This document shows, piece by piece, positions 35,585-41,925 of a stretch of 41,925 bases of DNA (within the stretch, counting starts at the first letter, position 1; every line of letters begins with the position of its first letter). A program made the translations under genes and the position numbers. The stretch spans positions 1 to 41,925 of the forward strand of contig NZ_ANNV01000020.1 of assembly GCF_000346755.1 (NCBI RefSeq). Reading direction: 5' to 3'. The DNA comes from Pseudomonas sp. CBZ-4. GTDB lineage: Bacteria > Pseudomonadota > Gammaproteobacteria > Pseudomonadales > Pseudomonadaceae. The notes under the pieces were generated by a model. That model did not search any database and was not told the DNA's origin. It saw only the letters and a list, made by a program, of their open reading frames with translations.

Positions 35585-36019
35585 ATGCCGTTAACCGATC
35601 AACACCGTTTTGGCATGCAGTTGGCGCAAATGTCCCGAGGTTGGCGCGCCGAGCTGGATCGCCGCCTGGCGGGGCTGGGCTTGTCCCAGGCGCGCTGGTT
35701 GGTGCTGTTGCACCTGGCGCGTTTTGAAGAAGCGCCTACCCAACGTGAGCTGGCACAAAGTGTCGGCGTTGAAGGGCCAACGCTCGCACGTTTGCTTGAC
35801 AGCCTCGAAAGCCAGGGCCTGGTGCAACGCCAGGCCGTGGTGGAAGACCGCCGCGCCAAGCGCATCCTGCTGTGCGACACGGCCCGCCCGCTGATCGATC
35901 AGATCGAAACCATCGCCACGGCGTTGCGGCATGAGCTGTTTGTCGGTGTGGATGAAGAGGATATGAAGGTGTGCATGCGCGTGCATGGGCACATCCTGGC
36001 GAATCTGGAAAAGTCCTGA
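35585..36019 (+). CDS. MarR/SlyA family transcriptional regulator
   Basis: A 144-residue winged-helix protein. It starts PLTDQHRFGMQLAQMSRGWRA. The recognition helix is TQRELAQSVGVEGPTLARLL, and the wing is GLVQRQAVVEDRRAKRILL. A GAG lies 6 nt before the ATG. A MarR gene also stands between recQ and plpD in other pseudomonads. It may regulate itself through the upstream palindrome; targets and ligand are unknown. Confidence 0.9.
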   Translation: MPLTDQHRFGMQLAQMSRGWRAELDRRLAGLGLSQARWLVLLHLARFEEAPTQRELAQSVGVEGPTLARLLDSLESQGLVQRQAVVEDRRAKRILLCDTARPLIDQIETIATALRHELFVGVDEEDMKVCMRVHGHILANLEKS

Positions 36020-36031
36020 TCCTGGACGATA

Positions 36032-36152
36032 GGTGGGGGCTGGCTTGTGTGGGAGCTGGCTTGCCTGCGATGCAGGCACCTCGGTCTGCCAGTTAAACTG
36101 TGGTGATGCCATCGCAGGCAAGCCAGCTCCCACAGAAAACAGCTCCCACACA
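36032..36152. repeat. REP pair with extra REP fragments
   Basis: Full copies lie at 36047–36076 (forward) and 36104–36134 (reverse). Partial copies flank them at 36032–36047 (GGTGGGGGCTGGCTTG) and 36141–36152 (AGCTCCCACACA). This suggests repeated REP insertion or duplication at one spot between the convergent MarR and plpD genes. Confidence 0.88.
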
Positions 36153-36159
36153 TGCTGTG

Positions 36160-38352
36160 TCAGAAGGTTTGGCCCAGGTTCAAATACACCGCCTTCTGAT
36201 TGTCATCGTTAAACCCATAGCTGAAATTCAGCGGCCCCAACGGCGTATCGAACCCCAGGAAAATACTCGCCGCGTTGATGTACCCGCTGTCGAACTCGTT
36301 ATCGTTGTTCCACGCCCGGCCCCGCTCCAGCGACGCCCCCAGGTACAGCGGGAAATCCAGCGGCAAGTACGAGCGCGGCGTCAGCCGGCGGTAGTACACC
36401 GCCCGCATCAGGCTGACGTTCTGCCCGGAAATCGCATCCTCGCGAAAGCCTGACAGCTGCCGCGCACCACCCAGCAGGAAGCTGGAAATCACCACGTCAG
36501 ACTTATCCAGCGTGCGCCCGTAACGACCGCCCAGCACCAGCGTATCCGGGCCATTGCTCATGGCCTTGTCCAGTTTGAACTCCCACTGCCGGTAGCGTTG
36601 GTCAGAGCCCAGCCCCGGTTCGAATTCGCGGTAGGCCAGGCCGATGTCTTCGCCGGTGTGGGGGAAGTACACGTTATCGAGGGAGTCGAAGGAGTACTTC
36701 AACTCGTAGAAGCCTTCACTGAAGCTCACGCTCGGCAGGTCGCGATCACCGATGCGCACATCCGCCTTGCCCCAGGCCTCACCGACACCGAAGCGGATTT
36801 CGCCGCTGTTGCCGATCTGCCGTCCGACGTTCAAGCCGAAACCGTAGCGTTCCAGGCGGTATTCAGAGATGGGATCGTTGTCCAGGATCAGCTCGACGTT
36901 CTGCGCCTGGGCCCTGATATAAGGTGCGACGAAGTACCGCGAGCCGGTGTCCATCGGTTGGTAGAACTCGCTGTACAGCTCTTGGCGATCGCCGATCTGT
37001 ACCCGCGTCAGCCATTCGGCCCCCAGGCGGTTGATGCCGTTCATGCGGTAGCTGGCGCCGAGGTTGAAGGCGCTGTCGCCACGCATGTCGTCGGACAGGT
37101 TCAGGCCCAGGCGCAGGTAATCGGTGCCGCTGCGCTTGCCCCGTGCGCTGATGACCAGGGTGTTGTCCTGGCCTTTCTTGATCACGCGGTATTGCACCTG
37201 CTCGAAGTAATCCAGGCCGTACAAGGTGCCCATATCGGTTTGCAGGCGCCCCAGGTTCAGCGGTTCGCCCAGGGGTTGGCGGATGTAGTAGCGGATCACG
37301 TCTTCGCTGACTTTCGAATCGTTCTCCACGGTGATCGCGGTGATCACCGGCGTGCGCTCGCCCGGTGTACGCGCCGCCACCAGTTGCGGGTCGACCGGCT
37401 CTGCGGGGCGCAGGTGGGCCAGGCGCAGGTCGAGGGCGCGGGTGGCGCGGTAGCCGGCGTCGATCATCTCTTTGGCGCGGCCAAAGTCGGTCACGCCAAA
37501 GGCCGCCAGGGGTGGCTGGATCAGCACGTCCTTGGGGTGCAGGGCCTTGAGTTGTTCCTCGGAATTGCGGCGCGTCATCAGGGTGATGGACTGGTTGAGC
37601 ACGTCCACCACCGTCGCCAGTTGTTTGCGCGAACGCAGTGGGGTGCCGATGTCCACGACGATGGCGATGTCCACGCCCATCTCCCGCGCCACGTCCAGCG
37701 GGATATTGTCGGTCATGCCGCCGTCCACCAGCAGGCGGCCGTCCAGCTCCACTGGGGCAAACACAGCGGGGATCGACATGCTGGCGCGGATCACCTGGGG
37801 CAGGTGGCCCTTGCTGAACACCACCTTTTCGCCGGTGGTGATGTCGGTGGCCACCGCGCGGAACGGGATCGGCAGCTTGTCGAAATTGCGCGTGTTACTG
37901 CTGTGGGCGAACATGCTTTCCAGCAGCAGCGCGAGGTTCTGGCCCTGGATCACGCCCAGTGGCAAACCCAGGCTGCCATCGTCGCGAAAGCTCAGCTTTT
38001 GTTTGACCAGGAAGTCGCGGTCATCCTGTTTGCGTCGAAACGGCACGTCTTCCCGTGGCGGCGCGTCGGACAGTGCCTGTTGCCAGTCGATGCTCAGCGC
38101 CAGTTTTTCCAGCTCGTCGATCTTGTAGCCCGACGCATACAGCCCGCCAATCACCGCGCCCATGCTGGTGCCGGCAATCGCATCGATATGGATGCCTTGC
38201 TCCTCCAGCGCCTTGAGCACGCCGATATGCGACAGGCCACGGGCGGCGCCGCCGGAGAGCACCAGGCCGATTTTCGGACGTGGGGTTTCGACGGCTTGGG
38301 CGAGGAGGGGCAGCAGGCACAGCAACAGGCAGGACAGCAGGCGGCGCATCAT
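36160..38352 (-). CDS. plpD: Patatin-like phospholipase with outer-membrane barrel (PlpD type, T5dSS)
   Basis: A 730-residue type Vd autotransporter. A signal peptide ends near residue 20 (AQA). The patatin domain has the oxyanion loop GGAARG (34–39), nucleophile Ser63 in GTSMG, and Asp210 in LLVDGGM. A POTRA-like region (ERTPVITAITVENDSKVSED and following) precedes a BamA/Omp85-like barrel ending in NLGQTF with an aromatic terminus. Length matches P. aeruginosa PlpD. A start at 38352 (MMRRLL) has TTGAG upstream; 38349 is equally possible. The predicted activity is phospholipase A1 released to the exterior. Confidence 0.93.
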   Translation of the reverse strand: MMRRLLSCLLLCLLPLLAQAVETPRPKIGLVLSGGAARGLSHIGVLKALEEQGIHIDAIAGTSMGAVIGGLYASGYKIDELEKLALSIDWQQALSDAPPREDVPFRRKQDDRDFLVKQKLSFRDDGSLGLPLGVIQGQNLALLLESMFAHSSNTRNFDKLPIPFRAVATDITTGEKVVFSKGHLPQVIRASMSIPAVFAPVELDGRLLVDGGMTDNIPLDVAREMGVDIAIVVDIGTPLRSRKQLATVVDVLNQSITLMTRRNSEEQLKALHPKDVLIQPPLAAFGVTDFGRAKEMIDAGYRATRALDLRLAHLRPAEPVDPQLVAARTPGERTPVITAITVENDSKVSEDVIRYYIRQPLGEPLNLGRLQTDMGTLYGLDYFEQVQYRVIKKGQDNTLVISARGKRSGTDYLRLGLNLSDDMRGDSAFNLGASYRMNGINRLGAEWLTRVQIGDRQELYSEFYQPMDTGSRYFVAPYIRAQAQNVELILDNDPISEYRLERYGFGLNVGRQIGNSGEIRFGVGEAWGKADVRIGDRDLPSVSFSEGFYELKYSFDSLDNVYFPHTGEDIGLAYREFEPGLGSDQRYRQWEFKLDKAMSNGPDTLVLGGRYGRTLDKSDVVISSFLLGGARQLSGFREDAISGQNVSLMRAVYYRRLTPRSYLPLDFPLYLGASLERGRAWNNDNEFDSGYINAASIFLGFDTPLGPLNFSYGFNDDNQKAVYLNLGQTF

Positions 38353-38433
38353 GAATCTCAAGGCTTGGCGATAAAGGCCGGTATTATAGCCACCCGATCC
38401 GCCGAGCCCGTTACCCCTGGAGCCTATCAAGTT

Positions 38434-38721
38434 ATGTCCACGAGCAAGCCCGAGATTGTCATCACCTATTGCACCCAGTGTCAGTGGCTGCTGCGCGCGG
38501 CGTGGCTGGCCCAGGAGCTGCTCAGCACGTTTGCGGATGACCTGGGCAAAGTGTCGCTGGAACCGGCCACCGGCGGTGCGTTTCGCATCACCTGCGATGG
38601 CGTGCAGATCTGGGAGCGCAAAGGGGATGGCGGCTTCCCGGAAGCCAAGGTGCTCAAGCAGCGGGTGCGTGATCAGATCGACCCGCAGCGCGACCTCGGG
38701 CACAACGACCGCACGCCGTGA
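38434..38721 (+). CDS. SelT/SelW/SelH (Rdx) family protein, Cys form
   Basis: A 95-residue thioredoxin-fold protein. The redox motif is C13-T-Q-C16 near the N-terminus (VITYCTQCQWLLRAAWLAQ), where animal relatives have CxxU. The C-terminus has ERKGDGGFPEAKVLKQRVRD, typical of the family. GGAG lies 12 nt before the ATG, and the gene is divergent from plpD. An oxidoreductase role is inferred; partners are unknown. Confidence 0.9.
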   Translation: MSTSKPEIVITYCTQCQWLLRAAWLAQELLSTFADDLGKVSLEPATGGAFRITCDGVQIWERKGDGGFPEAKVLKQRVRDQIDPQRDLGHNDRTP

Positions 38722-38722
38722 A

Positions 38723-38749
38723 GGTCACCGCTCCAGGGGAACGGTGACC
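38723..38749. terminator. Hairpin between convergent genes
   Basis: GGTCACCG (38723–38730) and CGGTGACC (38742–38749) form a perfect 8-bp stem with an 11-nt loop. There is no T-run, so it is probably an mRNA-end stabiliser or a weak terminator. Confidence 0.45.
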
Positions 38750-38758
38750 AGGACGTGG

Positions 38759-39040
38759 CTACTTGGCGGCCATCTTCTGCTTGATGAACCCGACAACCCA
38801 CGTCAGCACCAGGCCGCCGAGGCCACCACCGGCAATGTTGGTGCCCACCGCCGCCACGTCCAGTGCCGCGCCGTCGGCTGTGCCGGTGAACTGCGCAATG
38901 ACCTGCCCCAGGACCAGGCCGCCCACACCGCCGAGAAAGGTGTTGAGCCCGGTCCCCAGGCTCTGCTTGGTCATGCCGGCCAGGTTGCCGCCGACGGCAC
39001 CGCTGATGATCTGCACCAGCAAGCTGATAAGTGTTTCCAT
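38759..39040 (-). CDS. Small glycine-rich membrane protein
   Basis: A 93-residue hydrophobic protein rich in Gly. METLISLLVQIISGAVGGNLAG opens it, GTGLNTFLGGVGGLVLGQVI and GTNIAGGGLGGLVLTWVVGFI follow. The repeated GxxG/GGxGG patterns suggest a glycine-zipper membrane protein. Start 39040 has AGGGG 7 nt upstream; the longer frame has none. No function is assigned. Some database entries for such proteins carry a misleading methyltransferase name; nothing here supports that. Confidence 0.75.
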   Translation of the reverse strand: METLISLLVQIISGAVGGNLAGMTKQSLGTGLNTFLGGVGGLVLGQVIAQFTGTADGAALDVAAVGTNIAGGGLGGLVLTWVVGFIKQKMAAK

Positions 39041-39168
39041 GATGAAACCCCTGCATAGCGTTAATGGAGTGACCACTCGCTTGCAGCAACTTCAAACGTC
39101 AGGGCTGTCGTCGAGAAGTCTTTATCCGTTGAACGACGACAGACTGTTGCGGATCGCCAGAGTATAGA

Positions 39169-40053
39169 TCAGGCCGTTGCCGCCGGCTGTTTGGCCTGGC
39201 TGGCGCTGCCCATCAGGCCGGACAGCACGATGGCGACGATGATCAGCGCGCCGCCCAGGAGCATGCGCAGCGTCGGGGTTTCGGCGAACAGCAGCCAGGC
39301 CACGGTGATGCCGTAGACCGGCTCCATGGCAAACACCACCGACGCGGTACGCGCGTTGATCACCGCCAGGCTGGCGACAAACAGGCTGTGGGCCAGGCCG
39401 GTGCAGAACACCCCCAGCAAGCCGATCCACAACCAGTCCATGCCGCGCACATCCGCCAGCCCGGGGGCCGCAACCGGCAACAGCAACGCCGCGACCACCA
39501 CGTTCTGGCACAGCGCGGCCTGCACGGCGGGAATCCTCCCGGAGCTGGCGCGATTGTTCAGCGACAACAAGGAGAACAGCAGCCCCGAGGCGATGCCCCA
39601 CAACAGGCCGCCGGTGGCTTCGCTGGCCAGATTGAAGTCTGGGGTGACCAGCACCAGGCCGATGCTGACCAACACCACCAGCAGCACTTCGTTGGCGCGG
39701 ATGCGCTCGCGGAAAATCAACCCTTCGAGGATCACGGTAAACGCCGGGAACGCGGTAAAGCCCAGGGTCGCGACCGCCACACCACCCACCTTGACGGCCA
39801 TAAAGAACGTCACCCAATGCGCCGCCAGCAATACGCCGCTGACCAGCAGCCGGCGCCAGTCGCGGCTTTGCAGTTTTTTCCAGGGGGCATTGCTGGCAAA
39901 GCGTGCGAACACCGCCAGGGCGAGCACGGCAAACGCGGCGCGACCAAACACGATGATGGTCGGCGAGGCGGCCGCCAGCTTGCCGAATACGCCGGTGAGG
40001 CCAAACATCAATGCGCCGATATGCAGGGCGCCGAGGGCTGAACGGGGAGTCAT
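39169..40053 (-). CDS. DMT superfamily (EamA) transporter
   Basis: A 294-residue exporter-type protein with ten helices in two EamA repeats. ALHIGALMFGLTGVFGKLAA is in the first, and SVVFAMEPVYGITVAWLLFAE in the second, where the conserved EPV/ExPv motif is visible. AAGGA lies 7 nt before the ATG at 40053. The AraC-type regulator gene lies 100 nt upstream in the same direction, so a shared transcript or local control is plausible. Substrate unknown. Confidence 0.9.
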   Translation of the reverse strand: MTPRSALGALHIGALMFGLTGVFGKLAAASPTIIVFGRAAFAVLALAVFARFASNAPWKKLQSRDWRRLLVSGVLLAAHWVTFFMAVKVGGVAVATLGFTAFPAFTVILEGLIFRERIRANEVLLVVLVSIGLVLVTPDFNLASEATGGLLWGIASGLLFSLLSLNNRASSGRIPAVQAALCQNVVVAALLLPVAAPGLADVRGMDWLWIGLLGVFCTGLAHSLFVASLAVINARTASVVFAMEPVYGITVAWLLFAETPTLRMLLGGALIIVAIVLSGLMGSASQAKQPAATA

Positions 40054-40153
40054 TGCAATCCTTGACCATACGGGGTGACGAAAAACCCAGTCTAGAGGGT
40101 GGCAGGCCTGGGTGTCTGTCGTCGGGCTCGCGCTGTTTGTCGCGGGACTCTTG

Positions 40154-40900
40154 CTACGGTGCGCGCCGCAACTGACCAGGGGAGGCGCCGAATTCCCGCA
40201 GCATCGCGGCGGCGAAGGCGCTTTGCGAGCTATAGCCGACGCGCTCGGCGATTTCACCGATGGGCAGCGGTGTGCGGCGCAGCAGGTCGAGGGCCATGTG
40301 CAGGCGACGGCTGCGGATGTAGTCCATGGGTGTCTGCCCGCATTCGGCTATGAACCGTGCATGCAGGCGCGCCGGCGACAGGTCGGCGATGCGCGCGAGG
40401 TCGGCGACCTGTAGCGGGTGGGCGACGTGGCGCTCGATGTGCGCATTGAACGCGGCATACGGCAGGCGTTTGCCCGGCAGGGGCTCTTGCTGATGGTTGA
40501 GGCTGGCGAGCAGCAGCACCGCGCCTTGTTGCACGATCAGCGGGTCGTTCACCGGGCTGTGCGCCAGCCACTGCACCAACTGGTGTTGCCGCGCGTCCAG
40601 GGCCAGGCGCGTCGGTTGATCGAGCAAGCGGCGACTGGCATCCGCATGCTCCCCCAGCGATTGCAGCACCCAGTGTTCGGTGGGCACGTCCAGCACCAGG
40701 CAGCGGCTGCCATCGCGGCTGTCGCAGACGTGGTGGGCAGAGTAGGGCAGCACCATCACGCTGCTTTCGCGCACCTGGCTGCCACGGCCCTCGACCTCGA
40801 AGTCCAGGTGCCCGGACAGGCCGAACACCAGCTGCGCATGGTCATGGCTGTGGTCGATGGGCGCTTGGGTGTAATGGCGTAGCGTGAGGATTGGTCTCAT
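40154..40900 (-). CDS. AraC family transcriptional regulator
   Basis: A 248-residue regulator. The N-terminal half is a cupin-like sensor (IDHSHDHAQLVFGLSGHLDFEVEG; the His residues could bind metal). The C-terminal half has two helix-turn-helices: PLQVADLARIADLSPARLHA and PIGEIAERVGYSSQSAFAAA, ending in the classic REFGASPGQLR. AGGAG lies 8 nt before ATG 40900; the longer frame to 40984 is not needed. The likely target is the downstream DMT exporter gene. Confidence 0.92.
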   Translation of the reverse strand: MRPILTLRHYTQAPIDHSHDHAQLVFGLSGHLDFEVEGRGSQVRESSVMVLPYSAHHVCDSRDGSRCLVLDVPTEHWVLQSLGEHADASRRLLDQPTRLALDARQHQLVQWLAHSPVNDPLIVQQGAVLLLASLNHQQEPLPGKRLPYAAFNAHIERHVAHPLQVADLARIADLSPARLHARFIAECGQTPMDYIRSRRLHMALDLLRRTPLPIGEIAERVGYSSQSAFAAAMLREFGASPGQLRRAP

Positions 40901-41037
40901 CGCGGTCTCCTGGGGCAGGCTGTCGCAGTCTACAACGCTTCGTGCCTGCTGGGCGCTGTCATCAGACTGACGCACCGTTGTCATGGGCTATTAATCGCCT
41001 TGGCGCAAGCTCGCAAAAACAGCGTCGAGGGATGCCC

Positions 41038-41847
41038 ATGACCAGTGCCGAGTTGACCAAGCCCAGCCGCAAGCAACGGGTGCGTACCCTGTGGATTTCC
41101 GATGTGCACCTGGGCACCCGGGATTGCCAGGCCGAACATTTGTCGCAATTCCTCAAGGGCTACCACGCCGACAAGATCTACCTGGTGGGTGACATCATCG
41201 ATGGCTGGAAACTGCGCGGCGGCATGTATTGGCCCCAGGCCCACACCAACGTGATCCGCCGCCTGCTGACCATGGCCAAGCGCGGCACCGAGGTGATCTA
41301 TGTCACCGGCAACCACGACGAATTCCTGCGCCGTTATTCCAAGCTGATCCTCGGCAATATCCAGTTGGTCGACGAAGCGGTGCATGTGACGGCGGACGGT
41401 CGGCACCTGCTGGTGATTCATGGCGACCAATTCGATGTGATCACTCGCTATCACCGTTGGCTGGCGTTCCTTGGCGATTCGGCCTACGAATTCACCCTCA
41501 CCCTGAACCGCTGGCTCAATCACTGGCGCGCGCGGTACGGCTACGGCTACTGGTCGCTGTCGGCGTATCTGAAGCACAAGGTGAAGACGGCGGTGAGTTT
41601 TATCAGCGATTTCGAAGAAGCCATCGCCCACGAAGTGACCAAGCGCGAGCTGCACGGCGTGGTGTGCGGGCACATTCACCATGCGGAGATTCGCAAGGTG
41701 GGCGAGGTGGATTACCTCAATTGCGGGGATTGGGTGGAGTCGTGCACGGCGTTGATCGAGCACTGGGATGGGCAGATCGAGTTGTATCGGTTGGCGGATG
41801 CGCAGGCGAAGGAAGCGCAGCTCAAGGCGGAGATGGTTGCTGGCTGA
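41038..41847 (+). CDS. LpxH-like metallophosphoesterase
   Basis: A 269-residue calcineurin-type phosphoesterase. Motifs in order are SDVHLG, GDIIDGW, GNHDE, HGDQFD and GHIHHAE, which give a complete two-metal site. It belongs to the group often annotated UDP-2,3-diacylglucosamine diphosphatase, but it is longer than LpxH, and a separate lpxH is normal in pseudomonads. The substrate should be left open. GAGG lies 7 nt before ATG 41038; the ATG 6 nt earlier has it too close. It is divergent from the AraC gene. Confidence 0.88.
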   Translation: MTSAELTKPSRKQRVRTLWISDVHLGTRDCQAEHLSQFLKGYHADKIYLVGDIIDGWKLRGGMYWPQAHTNVIRRLLTMAKRGTEVIYVTGNHDEFLRRYSKLILGNIQLVDEAVHVTADGRHLLVIHGDQFDVITRYHRWLAFLGDSAYEFTLTLNRWLNHWRARYGYGYWSLSAYLKHKVKTAVSFISDFEEAIAHEVTKRELHGVVCGHIHHAEIRKVGEVDYLNCGDWVESCTALIEHWDGQIELYRLADAQAKEAQLKAEMVAG

Positions 41848-41867
41848 AAGGTTGTCCTCGGTCCAAA

Positions 41868-41896
41868 TGTGGGAGCTGGCTTGCCTGCGATAGCGG
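41868..41896 (+). repeat. REP element at the window end
   Basis: TGTGGGAGCTGGCTTGCCTG and the following GCGATAGCGG form a forward REP. A second, incomplete ATGTGGGGCTGAC begins at about 41910. The partner may lie beyond the window. Confidence 0.85.
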
Positions 41897-41925
41897 TCTA
41901 TCAGTGCAAAATGTGGGGCTGACAC

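Noticed and set aside
36598..38721. A 707-codon open frame antisense to plpD
   Set aside because: Its composition is that of the complement of a high-GC gene, with no domains and no ribosome binding site. Only its last 95 codons are real, as the SelW-like gene, which has its own start and ribosome binding site.

Overview
This window is a high-GC, gene-dense stretch of bacterial chromosome. It almost certainly comes from a Pseudomonas of the P. fluorescens group. Three things support this: the gene orders mazG–DUF2058, purMN–DUF2066–perM–hda–two NlpC/P60 lipoproteins, the late cobalamin operon followed by MFS/glutathione peroxidase/FadL, and recQ–MarR–plpD; the family membership of nearly every protein; and many copies of the roughly 28-bp GTGGGAGC-type REP element typical of this group. 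I see no rRNA, tRNA, CRISPR array, insertion sequence or intact prophage.

Layout. 1–7.1 kb: mazG and a DUF2058 gene; a small orphan gene; the leftward purM–purN–DUF3108 operon; then, divergently, DUF2066 and an AI-2E/PerM-type membrane protein. 7.2–9.5 kb: hda (DnaA inactivation) and two paralogous cell-wall NlpC/P60 lipoproteins. 9.6–10.9 kb: a leftward PQQ-type sugar dehydrogenase lipoprotein. 11.0–20.4 kb: a cobalamin riboswitch followed by nine or ten tightly overlapping genes for the late steps of adenosylcobalamin synthesis (cobO, cobB, bluB, cbiB, cobD, cobQ, cobU, cobT, cobC, cobS). REP elements have entered this operon twice, once inside the 3' end of the cobB reading frame. 20.4–22.2 kb: a MarR regulator and an MFS transporter with matching palindromes, plus an untracked 39-residue membrane peptide gene. 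22.3–24.1 kb: a periplasmic glutathione peroxidase convergent with a FadL-type porin.

24.3–26.8 kb is the least ordinary part. It holds a small protein resembling phage muralytic/virion proteins but with the expected catalytic Glu replaced, an 11-bp poly-G tract and AT-rich DNA in front of it, two small genes of unknown function, two gene-poor gaps, and a cluster of DnaA-box-like sequences. 26.9–33.1 kb: rmuC, a 1156-residue transporter–histidine kinase–receiver hybrid, a YbaN-type and a UPF0149 protein. 33.3–41.9 kb: recQ, a second MarR regulator, a PlpD-type patatin autotransporter, a Cys-containing SelW-like protein, a glycine-rich small membrane protein, a DMT exporter with an AraC regulator, and an LpxH-like metallophosphoesterase.

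Most of the window is conserved core genome. The most unusual items are the REP-encoded C-terminal extension of CobB, the phage-lysin-like orphan behind a homopolymer tract, the candidate purM leader terminator, and the paired MarR operators. I did not find a convincing new multigene system.
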